Shown here: positions 6,229 to 11,367 of the stretch, piece after piece | Position numbering within the stretch: position 1 is the stretch's first letter | Layout of the letters: every line of letters begins with the position of its first letter | NCBI GenBank assembly: GCA_934693235.1 | Contig: CAKUUY010000032.1 | Coordinates: 1 to 11,367, forward strand | Length of the DNA stretch: 11,367 nt | Source: an uncultured Candidatus Melainabacteria bacterium | GTDB lineage: Bacteria; Cyanobacteriota; Vampirovibrionia; Gastranaerophilales; Gastranaerophilaceae | Direction of reading: 5' to 3' | The notes under the pieces: generated by a model | The model's input: only the letters and a program-made list of their open reading frames with translations | Database searches by the model: none | Told to the model about the DNA's origin: nothing | Made by a program: the position numbers and the translations under genes

Positions 6229-6618
6229 ATGTCCAGAAATAGAGATACATTTAACGAAATAAATATTACACCATTAACAGATATCTTTTTGGTTTTGTTA
6301 ATTATCATGATGGTAATTGCACCAATGCTTGATCAACAAGGGTTAAACTTGACTGTGCCAGAAAATGTTGCGCAAGAACAGGTTCAAAAAGAAACTAAAA
6401 TTCTGACTGTAATGGTTGATTCTGCGGACAAATACTATATTGAAGGAGCAGAGGTTCCGGAAAATGAATTAGAAAGCACTATAAAATCACAAGCAAAGAA
6501 TTATCCTGACGGGGTTTTGATTAAGACTGATTCTGAATCAACACATGGTGCCATGGTTAAAGTAATGGATAGCGCAAGAAATTCAGGAATAACAAGTATT
6601 TCTGTTGACGAAAATTAA
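6229..6618 (+). CDS. exbD: ExbD/TolR-family protein, second of a tandem pair
   Basis: 129-aa ExbD/TolR-family protein. The helix signature EINITPLTDIFLVLLIIMMV is shared with the first copy, with the conserved Asp at D18. The periplasmic part is shorter (about 40-129), keeps the VPE motif after the membrane and ends in SISVDEN without the charged tail of copy 1. The two genes remain similar at the DNA level through the membrane-helix codons, pointing to tandem duplication followed by divergence of the periplasmic domains. Shine-Dalgarno-like AAGGAAAAGGG lies upstream. Since the ExbB pentamer holds an ExbD dimer, two copies would permit a heterodimer or alternative motors; this is inference. 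No terminator follows; the next gene is convergent. Confidence 0.9.
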   Translation: MSRNRDTFNEINITPLTDIFLVLLIIMMVIAPMLDQQGLNLTVPENVAQEQVQKETKILTVMVDSADKYYIEGAEVPENELESTIKSQAKNYPDGVLIKTDSESTHGAMVKVMDSARNSGITSISVDEN

Positions 6619-6659
6619 GTTACTGCGCTCAGCTGACTTCCAACGGATAGAAGTCCAAT

Positions 6660-6842
6660 TTAAACATTCCATTCCGGATTTTTGCCGTCTGCAACATCAA
6701 AAAATTTGCTCATTCTTTCTGAAATAGACAATTTTTCGTCGTTTTTCTGAAAAATTGTATTTGGTTTTGTCATATCAATTTGACTTGCAATTGTGTCGAG
6801 TTTGTTTATTCTCTCTTTAATTGTGTTAAAATCAATTTTCAT
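6660..6842 (-). CDS. Small unrecognised 60-aa charged protein
   Basis: Protein of 60 residues, not recognised. It has no signal peptide or membrane segment, is rich in Lys, Asp, Glu and Ile, and is probably helical (MKIDFNTIKERINKLDTIA...). It ends in a Trp-containing tail (NPEWNV). I chose the ATG at 6842 rather than the in-frame ATG at 6887, because a promoter-like pair lies between them and GAGAG precedes 6842. Predicted composition looks coding, and it is not opposite another gene. It is convergent with exbD2 (41-base gap) and divergent from ftsH. Function unknown. Confidence 0.55.
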   Translation of the reverse strand: MKIDFNTIKERINKLDTIASQIDMTKPNTIFQKNDEKLSISERMSKFFDVADGKNPEWNV

Positions 6843-6859
6843 AGTTTTTCTCTCTCTTA

Positions 6860-6887
6860 TATATAAGAAAAATTTTTGAATAGACAA
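6860..6887 (-). promoter_or_regulatory. Possible promoter of the 60-aa gene
   Basis: On the minus strand TTGTCT (6887-6882), 16 bp, then TATATA (6865-6860). Initiation near 6853 would leave a leader of about 11 nt. Both boxes are imperfect and the region is AT-rich, so this is tentative. Confidence 0.35.
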
Positions 6888-6932
6888 ATTTCAAGAAAGA
6901 GAAATTTATTTACAAAAGTTTATGGGGAAAAA

Positions 6933-7086
6933 GGCGATAAGACGATGGGACGATATGACGATAAGTTCGTTGCAGTTTAGTTGTTTACGTTGTTTGGGTA
7001 GTAAGTTAAATTTTTTTAAGAACAATATAGTTGCAATTTATGAAATTTTATTCGGATAAGAACTTAGTAGCTTAGTAACTTCTAAC
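6933..7086. repeat. Octamer-arm element D, upstream of ftsH
   Basis: This occupies the first half of the 340-base gap before ftsH. The left array is GGCGATAA, GACGATGG, GACGATAT, GACGATAA (6933-6964), then GTTC (6965-6968). The right array begins at GAAC (7060-7063) and, read on the minus strand, is GTTAGAA, GTTACTAA, GCTACTAA, then GTTC. The arms are not complementary to each other, but architecture, unit length and inner boundary match elements A-C. The 91-bp AT-rich core has no recognisable content. Confidence 0.65.
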
Positions 7087-7096
7087 AATTATTAAG

Positions 7097-7115
7097 TCTT
7101 AAAATATTCTTAAAA
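7097..7115 (+). promoter_or_regulatory. Two TCTTAAAA direct repeats ahead of the ftsH promoter
   Basis: TCTTAAAA occurs at 7097-7104 and 7108-7115, eleven bases apart, so both face the same side of the helix. They lie just upstream of the poor -35 region of ftsH. They could be an activator site or an A-tract UP element; no regulator can be named. Confidence 0.35.
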
Positions 7116-7139
7116 ACTGGTAAAATTCCATTTTTGCGT

Positions 7140-7145
7140 TATAAT
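7140..7145 (+). promoter_or_regulatory. -10 box of the ftsH promoter
   Basis: Perfect TATAAT, but the -35 at 17-bp spacing is CTGGTA (three of six) and there is no TG extension. Initiation near 7152 gives a leader of about 31 nt containing the Shine-Dalgarno GAGGGCGG at 7169-7176. The weak -35 suggests dependence on an activator. Confidence 0.55.
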
Positions 7146-7182
7146 ACTAAAAGTTAGATAGATAAAAGAGGGCGGTGTTCTA

Positions 7183-9084
7183 ATGAATAAAAGTCAATCA
7201 GCAGGAATGTATATTGTACTTGCAATAGTAGTTATTCTGTTTGTTTCGTCAGTGTTTGTTTCGGGGCCTACAACAAAGGTTTCTGAGATTTCTTATTCAA
7301 ACTTTTTAGAAAGATTGGATAAGGGAGAGTTTAAAAAGGTTGAAAAATCGGATGATTTTCTGGTTGCAATTCCAAAGGTTCAACCTGAGGCAAAAGAGCA
7401 AAAAACAATTGCTCCGACGATGAACAATCCGTTTGGGATTCCGGAGACAGCTAAAGCGCCGACTTTGAAATATAAAGTTTTAACACCGACTTACGACCCT
7501 GAGTTGATGAAGCGTTTGGATGCATCTGACGCTGATATTCAGGTTACAAGAGCGTCTGAATCATCTAAGACAATTGGTAATTTGTTAAGTTATCTATTGT
7601 TGCCGATTTTGTTTTTGGTATTTCTTGCAGTTATGGCAAAAAGTATTCAAGCTGGCGGATCTCAGGCAATGTCTTTTGGTAAAAGTAAGGCTAAAATGCT
7701 TTTAGACAGTAAAGTTAAAACTACATTTAAAGATGTTGCTGGTATTGATGAAGAGAAGAAAGAACTTGAAGAAATAGTTGATTTCTTGAAAAATGGCGAT
7801 AAATATATAAAATTAGGTGCAAGAATTCCAAAAGGAGTTCTTCTTGTAGGCCCTCCTGGAACTGGTAAAACTTTAATGGCAAAGGCTGTTGCAGGTGAAG
7901 CCGGTGTTCCGTTCTTCTCTATCAGCGGTTCTGATTTTGTTGAAATGTTTGTAGGTGTTGGAGCAAGTCGTGTTAGAGACTTGTTTGAACAGGCTAAAAA
8001 ACATCAACCTTGTATTATATTTATTGATGAAATTGATGCTGTAGGCCGTCAAAGAGGTGCCGGAATGGGTGGTGGCCACGACGAAAGAGAACAAACTCTT
8101 AACCAATTGCTTGTAGAGATGGATGGTTTTGATGAAAACACAAATATTATCGTAATTGCAGCGACTAACAGACCTGACATTTTGGATAATGCGCTTTTGA
8201 GACCGGGAAGATTTGACAGACAAATTTATATTAATGCACCGGATGTTCGTGGTAGAGAACAAATTTTGAAAGTTCATGCTAAAAACAAACAGCTTGAGCC
8301 GGAAGTTGATTTAAAAACCTTGGCCAAACGTACTCCAGGGTTTACCGGTGCAGATTTGCAAAATTTGTTGAATGAAGCTGCACTTTTGGCTGCAAGAAAG
8401 AATAAAGACAAAATTTCTATGGGCGATATAGATAGTTCAATTGATAGAGTAATTGCAGGTATTGAAAAGAAAAGCAAGGTCCTAACTGATGAAGATAAAG
8501 AATTGACTTCTTACCACGAAGTAGGTCATGCTTTGCTTGCAAAATTGTTGAAAGATGCAGATGAACTTCATAAAGTTTCAATTATTCCGAGAGGATATGC
8601 CCTTGGTGTTACTTGGACAAAACCTAAAGATGAAAAAGTTCATACAAATAAAGCCAAACTTCTTGCACAAATTACTGTATCACTTGGTGGACGAGCTGCT
8701 GAAGAAATTGTTTATGGCAAAGACAGAGTGAGCACAGGAGCATCTCAAGACCTTATCAATGTAACAAATATCGCAAGGAAAATGGTTACGGCGTGGGGTA
8801 TGTCAGACAAGTTAGGTAATATGGCTTATGGCAAAAACCAAGAAAATGTCTTTATGGGCAGAGATTTTGGCCACCAAAGAGATTATTCAGAACAAGTAGC
8901 ATTTGAAATCGATGAAGAGATGAAGCGAATTGTTGACGAAAAATATGAAGAAGCAAAAGCTTTGTTGAATTCTAATCGTGATATGCTTGAAGCTATTGCT
9001 AAAGAACTTTTGGACAAAGAGACAATTGACGCAGAAGAGTTCCAAGATATTATGAACAGAGTGGAACATGATAGAAATAGCTAA
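7183..9084 (+). CDS. ftsH: ATP-dependent zinc metalloprotease FtsH
   Basis: 633-aa membrane-bound hexameric AAA+ protease that extracts and degrades misfolded membrane proteins and some regulatory proteins. TM1 is at about 9-28, a periplasmic domain at 30-130, and TM2 at 133-151. The AAA module has Walker A GPPGTGKT (223-230), pore loop MFVGVG (255-260), Walker B IIFIDEID (278-285) and second region of homology ATNRP...RPGRFDRQ (327-347). The zinc site is HEVGH (445-449), where the commoner form is HEAGH; D523 in TGASQD is the expected third ligand. The periplasmic domain carries a Pro-rich stretch (about 65-98) that looks like an insertion relative to the usual ~600-650-aa family layout. The conserved GRALGVT loop reads GYALGVTWTKPKDEK. 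Own promoter upstream, strong terminator downstream; monocistronic. Confidence 0.97.
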   Translation: MNKSQSAGMYIVLAIVVILFVSSVFVSGPTTKVSEISYSNFLERLDKGEFKKVEKSDDFLVAIPKVQPEAKEQKTIAPTMNNPFGIPETAKAPTLKYKVLTPTYDPELMKRLDASDADIQVTRASESSKTIGNLLSYLLLPILFLVFLAVMAKSIQAGGSQAMSFGKSKAKMLLDSKVKTTFKDVAGIDEEKKELEEIVDFLKNGDKYIKLGARIPKGVLLVGPPGTGKTLMAKAVAGEAGVPFFSISGSDFVEMFVGVGASRVRDLFEQAKKHQPCIIFIDEIDAVGRQRGAGMGGGHDEREQTLNQLLVEMDGFDENTNIIVIAATNRPDILDNALLRPGRFDRQIYINAPDVRGREQILKVHAKNKQLEPEVDLKTLAKRTPGFTGADLQNLLNEAALLAARKNKDKISMGDIDSSIDRVIAGIEKKSKVLTDEDKELTSYHEVGHALLAKLLKDADELHKVSIIPRGYALGVTWTKPKDEKVHTNKAKLLAQITVSLGGRAAEEIVYGKDRVSTGASQDLINVTNIARKMVTAWGMSDKLGNMAYGKNQENVFMGRDFGHQRDYSEQVAFEIDEEMKRIVDEKYEEAKALLNSNRDMLEAIAKELLDKETIDAEEFQDIMNRVEHDRNS

Positions 9085-9101
9085 AAAGAAAACATAAATC
9101 T

Positions 9102-9142
9102 AAAAAAGGTGGAGAAAACGCGTATGTGTCTCCTCCTTTTTT
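9102..9142 (+). terminator. Rho-independent terminator of ftsH
   Basis: Arms 9102-9115 (AAAAAAGGTGGAGA) and 9129-9142 (TCTCCTCCTTTTTT) pair with one internal mismatch around a 13-base loop, with the U-run in the 3' arm. It lies 17 bases after the ftsH stop. The A-run on the 5' side means it could also work on the opposite strand. Confidence 0.85.
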
Positions 9143-9183
9143 ATTGTGCGAGAACTATGGAAAAAGCTATAATTGTAAAATTT

Positions 9184-9371
9184 CCTCTCTCTGAGGGAGA
9201 GAGAGTAGCCGTTTGAACGCAGTGAATTACGGATACGAGAGAGGGTTTGGTGTGAGTAATCTTGTTCACCTTATGTCGAGAGACAAAAACTTATTTGTTT
9301 AACCCCTCTCTTCGCATTTGTAAAGTTCGCAAAAGCTCACTAACAAATGCGTTCTCTCCCTCGGAGAGAGG
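9184..9371. repeat. MITE-like element with 18-bp terminal inverted repeats
   Basis: In the 381-base gap between ftsH and the HD gene, CCTCTCTCTGAGGGAGAG (9184-9201) recurs inverted at 9354-9371 with one mismatch. The 188-bp interior holds further purine-rich and pyrimidine-rich copies (GAGAGAGG near 9237, CCCTCTC near 9304), a perfect 9-bp inverted repeat CGCATTTGT/ACAAATGCG (9313-9321, 9343-9351), and no reading frame. No clear target duplication is visible. It looks like a non-autonomous mobile or structured intergenic repeat. The remainder of the gap holds the terminator and half-element E. Confidence 0.65.
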
Positions 9372-9422
9372 AAAAGTTTCAAAATATTTATTAACTAATA
9401 CTACAAAAATGACAATGCTAGC

Positions 9423-9446
9423 CTAACTTCCTAGTTGCTTAGCTGC
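9423..9446. repeat. Octamer half-element E
   Basis: On the minus strand three octamers, GCAGCTAA, GCAACTAG and GAAGTTAG, follow the GNNNNTAR pattern of elements A-D. No opposing arm or GTNC boundary is visible, so this may be a remnant or coincidence. Confidence 0.4.
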
Positions 9447-9465
9447 TTTTGAACTGACTTTGCCT

Positions 9466-10056
9466 CTATGCATTTTTGCATCTAATTACAATTACACTCT
9501 GACACTTAAAACCAATTTCAAACAAATCACGTTTTCTTATGGCTGCAGAAATATCAGGTTTTTTGTTTTTTGAAATTAGGATTATTTTTGTGATGCTGTT
9601 TGAAAAATCGTATTCAAATTTTACGTCATCTATAATCCTTTCGTGTTCTTTGTTTAGGCCATCTGCAAGTTTTAAAATTCCTCCGAGTCGTTTGACAATT
9701 TTTCGTTCTCGTTTGTCGAGAGTGTTGTAGTATTCGTGTTCAGTTTTGTCCGGAAGACTTCCTCTATGGTATCTTGTGATACAGGCGATGATTTTAGTTT
9801 CTTCTTGTGTAAAACCATCAAGTCCGTTTTCTATAATCAGATGCATAGAATGCTTGTTGTGTCCTTTGGCTCCAATGGAATAGCCTATGTCATGCAAAAG
9901 AGCTGCAGTTTTTAAGTATTCCTGTTCTCTTTCGGTCATTTCAAAGATTATTTTTGAAGTTTCTTCAAAAATAAGCATAGCAATTCTTTGCACCTCAAAT
10001 GCGTGCGCGTTATCTTTAGAATATCTATTAAGCATCTCTTCTGCGGAATATTTCAT
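9466..10056 (-). CDS. Stand-alone HD-domain phosphohydrolase, Ppx/GppA C-terminal type
   Basis: 196-aa cytoplasmic protein with an HD metal-dependent phosphohydrolase domain. The pattern matches the C-terminal domain of exopolyphosphatase/guanosine pentaphosphatase: H18, AALLHDIGY with H55-D56, the HNKHSMHLI helix (H66, H69), GFTQEE, RYH (H97) and LKLADGLN with D132. Ppx/GppA proteins normally also have two ASKHA-fold domains in front; these are absent, so polyphosphate activity cannot be assumed. The tail (145-195) is a small beta-rich segment. It might hydrolyse a signalling nucleotide; the divergent GGDEF gene makes that attractive but unproven. The ATG at 10056 has no Shine-Dalgarno. Related labels would be generic HD-domain protein or a cyanobacterial-type Ppx-like HD protein. 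Confidence 0.8.
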   Translation of the reverse strand: MKYSAEEMLNRYSKDNAHAFEVQRIAMLIFEETSKIIFEMTEREQEYLKTAALLHDIGYSIGAKGHNKHSMHLIIENGLDGFTQEETKIIACITRYHRGSLPDKTEHEYYNTLDKRERKIVKRLGGILKLADGLNKEHERIIDDVKFEYDFSNSITKIILISKNKKPDISAAIRKRDLFEIGFKCQSVIVIRCKNA

Positions 10057-10068
10057 AATTTTGTACTA

Positions 10069-10097
10069 ATTTTATCAAAAAAATGGATTATGTTCAA
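10069..10097 (-). promoter_or_regulatory. Promoter of the HD gene
   Basis: Minus strand: TTGAAC (10097-10092), 17 bp, then TAAAAT (10074-10069) preceded by TGA, an extended -10. Initiation near 10062 leaves a leader of about six bases. It overlaps the divergent GGDEF promoter. Confidence 0.6.
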
Positions 10098-10112
10098 TGT
10101 TTTTGTTATGAT
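10084..10112 (+). promoter_or_regulatory. Promoter of the GGDEF gene
   Basis: Extended -10 TGTTATGAT (10104-10112); a weak -35, TGGATT, lies at 10084-10089 with a 17-bp spacer. Initiation near 10119 leaves three or four bases before the ATG at 10123, with no Shine-Dalgarno. It decides the start codon of the next gene. Confidence 0.6.
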
Positions 10113-10122
10113 ATTTTTGGTT

Positions 10123-10782
10123 ATGAAAAATGTAGATTTGATAGACATGGATTTTAATATTCCATCAGATATGTTAGACGAAATACAGGCGAATATTCAA
10201 GATATTATCAAGAGTTTTGATATCCCGGATGATAATAAACTTGATGTTATTAAAAAGATAAATTTTATGTACACTCAGACTAAATATTTGTCGGAAACTG
10301 ACGCTTTGACAAGATTGTACAACAGAAGACATTTTGAGAATAATTTTGAGCGTGAATTTGCGCGTTCAAAGCGTTACGGCAGTCCTTTGAGTGTTGCAAT
10401 TATTGATATTGACTTTTTTAAAAAGATAAATGATACTTACGGACATCTTTGTGGCGACTATGTTTTGAAAGAAGTTGCTTATAAGATGGTGAATAATTTC
10501 AGACAAACTGATTTTGTTTTTCGCTATGGAGGAGAAGAGTTTGCAGTAATTTTGACGGAAACTCCTTTGCCGAATGCTGAAATTCCTCTTGAAAGATTAA
10601 GAAGTCAGATTGAAAATTCAACATTTTTGTTCAATGGTGAAAAAGTAAATGTCACTGTCAGCGTTGGAGTTTGTTCAAATGCGGACTGTGAAAGCGCTTG
10701 GGAAATGTTTGAAAAAGCCGACAAAGTTTTGTATGAAGCTAAAAATTCAGGACGAAACAGAGTTAAATCTGTCGGGCAATAG
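10123..10782 (+). CDS. GGDEF-domain diguanylate cyclase
   Basis: 219-aa soluble protein predicted to make cyclic di-GMP from two GTP. Residues 1-58 are an acidic helical lead that may mediate dimerisation; no membrane segment or recognised sensor domain. The GGDEF domain (about 58-215) starts with DALTRLYNRRHF, has the Mg2+-binding IDIDFFKKINDTYGH (94-108) and the active-site signature GGEEF at 136-140. RQTD at 127-130, five residues before GGEEF, is a canonical inhibitory RxxD site, so product feedback is expected. The frame stays open upstream to an ATG at 9988, but that extension lies antisense to the HD gene and upstream of the promoter, so I start at 10123. The parvulin gene follows after 32 bases, probably in the same transcript. 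Confidence 0.9.
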   Translation: MKNVDLIDMDFNIPSDMLDEIQANIQDIIKSFDIPDDNKLDVIKKINFMYTQTKYLSETDALTRLYNRRHFENNFEREFARSKRYGSPLSVAIIDIDFFKKINDTYGHLCGDYVLKEVAYKMVNNFRQTDFVFRYGGEEFAVILTETPLPNAEIPLERLRSQIENSTFLFNGEKVNVTVSVGVCSNADCESAWEMFEKADKVLYEAKNSGRNRVKSVGQ

Positions 10783-10814
10783 ATTACAGTTGTGAAATAA
10801 AGTAGGATTGTAGA

Positions 10815-11162
10815 ATGATTAAAAATATTTGTAAATTATTTATTATGGTGTTTCTTTTGACAGGTGTTGTTTCAGCGGCTGAATATAGTCAAGTCCACGC
10901 GGAACATATTTTGGTCAGAACTGCTGCGGAAGCTCAGCAGATTAAAAGGGAAATCGATAATGGCGGAAGCTTTGAGGCTTATGCAAGAGCTTATTCACTT
11001 TGTCCGTCCGGAAGAAACGGTGGGGATTTAGGATATTTTGGTCATGGTCAAATGGTAAAAGAGTTTGAAAAAGCTGCGTTTGCAACTCCTGTCGGACAAG
11101 TCTCAAACCCTGTCTATACACAATTTGGCTGGCATTTGATTAAAGTTTTGGATAAAGAATAA
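10815..11162 (+). CDS. Exported parvulin-type peptidyl-prolyl isomerase
   Basis: 115-aa exported protein consisting of a signal peptide (residues 1-21, ending VSA before AEYS) and one parvulin/PpiC rotamase domain (about 27-113). Motifs are HAEHILV, NGGSFEAYARAYSLCPS, GGDLGYFGHGQMVKEFEKAAF and PVYTQFGWHLIKV, with the two histidines of the parvulin fold present. It should assist folding of periplasmic or outer-membrane proteins by proline isomerisation. Unlike PrsA or SurA there is no chaperone module, so it is a minimal enzyme. The start is supported by TAGGAT (10803-10808) before the ATG and by the signal peptide. It sits 32 bp after the GGDEF gene. Confidence 0.92.
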   Translation: MIKNICKLFIMVFLLTGVVSAAEYSQVHAEHILVRTAAEAQQIKREIDNGGSFEAYARAYSLCPSGRNGGDLGYFGHGQMVKEFEKAAFATPVGQVSNPVYTQFGWHLIKVLDKE

Positions 11163-11221
11163 TTAATTTTGTGTTGTTTGATTGATAAGATTAACACTTG
11201 TAAATTCCATAGAAAAAAGGA

Positions 11222-11250
11222 TAGAAAAAATCTTTCAAACGAGTTATACT
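11222..11250 (+). promoter_or_regulatory. Candidate promoter before the pentanucleotide tract
   Basis: TAGAAA (11222-11227), 17 bp, TATACT (11245-11250). The -35 lies within the second of two ATAGAAAAAA repeats (11209-11218, 11221-11230), whose A-tracts are twelve bases apart and could bend DNA or act as an UP element. A start near 11257 leaves a 24-base leader with a Shine-Dalgarno. Confidence 0.45.
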
Positions 11251-11280
11251 AAGAATAACGAGTAAGAAGAGGATTTTGCT

Positions 11281-11367
11281 TTGTTACAACACAACACAAC
11301 ACAACACAACACAACACAACACAACACAACACAACACAACACAACACAACACAACACAACACAACAC
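11281..11367 (+). CDS. Partial gene starting with TTG and running into (ACAAC)n, cut by the window end
   Basis: AGAAGAGGA (11265-11273) is a good Shine-Dalgarno seven bases before TTG at 11281. The frame then reads Met-Leu followed by repeats of Gln-His-Asn-Thr-Thr to the edge, 29 codons, with no stop. A TAA in the same frame at 11263-11265 excludes a longer start. Because the repeat unit is five bases, the tract is open in all three forward frames and the downstream frame depends on copy number. Ribosome binding site, start and promoter spacing support a real initiation region; the product cannot be named because the rest is missing. Confidence 0.45.
   Translation, partial: MLQHNTTQHNTTQHNTTQHNTTQHNTTQH
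11286..11367 (+). repeat. Perfect (ACAAC)n pentanucleotide tandem repeat at the window edge
   Basis: Sixteen perfect copies of ACAAC plus two further bases fill the last 82 positions without a single interruption. The true length is unknown because the tract reaches the end of the sequence. Confidence 0.98.

Noticed and set aside
6635..6655. Short hairpin GACTTC/GAAGTC after exbD2 as a terminator
   Set aside because: The stem is six weak pairs and no T-run follows on either strand.
6935..7086. CRISPR-like reading of the repeated octamers
   Set aside because: Units are eight bases and contiguous, without spacers of constant length, and no cas gene is present.
7873..8277. 134-aa open frame on the minus strand inside ftsH
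   Set aside because: It is antisense to the conserved AAA domain, has no domain-like sequence, and its openness follows from the codon use of ftsH.
9988..10122. Upstream 45-codon extension of the GGDEF gene
   Set aside because: It is antisense to the HD gene's 5' end and lies upstream of the extended -10 at 10104-10112; the ATG at 10123 fits the promoter.

Overview
The window is AT-rich DNA from a Gram-negative-type bacterium using the standard code (TGA serves as a stop, for example at 2642-2644). It carries a complete TonB-ExbB-ExbD-ExbD energy-transduction cluster, an envelope SpoIID/LytB-like protein, FtsH, a diguanylate cyclase and a secreted parvulin. AT richness, a SpoIID-like gene in an ExbB/D-bearing organism, several start codons without a ribosome binding site and octamer-based intergenic repeats would fit an uncultured gut lineage such as Gastranaerophilales/Vampirovibrionia (non-photosynthetic relatives of Cyanobacteria). 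That placement is inference with modest confidence; no taxonomic marker is visible.

Layout. 1-202: promoter and leader of a gene that starts just off the left edge on the minus strand. 203-1748, minus strand: an unrecognised 212-aa protein followed by a compact SpoIID/LytB-type protein. 1749-2059: intergenic, with repeat element A and a strong promoter. 2060-6618, plus strand: two secreted beta-rich proteins that look like tandem paralogues, then TonB, ExbB, ExbD1 and ExbD2. Repeat elements B and C lie in front of exbD1 and exbD2. 6660-6842, minus strand: a 60-aa unknown. 6843-7182: repeat element D and the ftsH promoter. 7183-9084: ftsH, with a strong intrinsic terminator. 9085-9465: a MITE-like inverted-repeat element and a half-element E. 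9466-10056, minus strand: a stand-alone HD protein of the Ppx/GppA C-terminal type, divergent from a GGDEF cyclase (10123-10782), which is followed by a small secreted parvulin. 11163-11367: promoter, ribosome binding site and TTG start running into a pentanucleotide (ACAAC)n tract that reaches the window end.

How the genes fit together. The 2060-6618 block is probably an envelope system: ExbB/ExbD form the proton-driven motor, the long TonB-like protein spans the periplasm, and the two secreted upstream proteins may be partners. SpoIID-like protein, FtsH and parvulin add envelope remodelling and quality control. The HD and GGDEF genes suggest linked nucleotide signalling from overlapping divergent promoters.

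Three cross-cutting signals deserve attention. (1) Four genes that begin transcription units have an extended -10 box only 6-12 nt from the start codon and no Shine-Dalgarno, so their transcripts should be leaderless or nearly so; operon-internal genes have clear Shine-Dalgarno sites. (2) Five intergenic sites carry octamer arrays of one pattern, GNNNNTAR, mostly as converging arms around a core bounded by GTNC...GNAC. (3) The (ACAAC)n tract directly after a start codon has the layout of a phase-variable gene.
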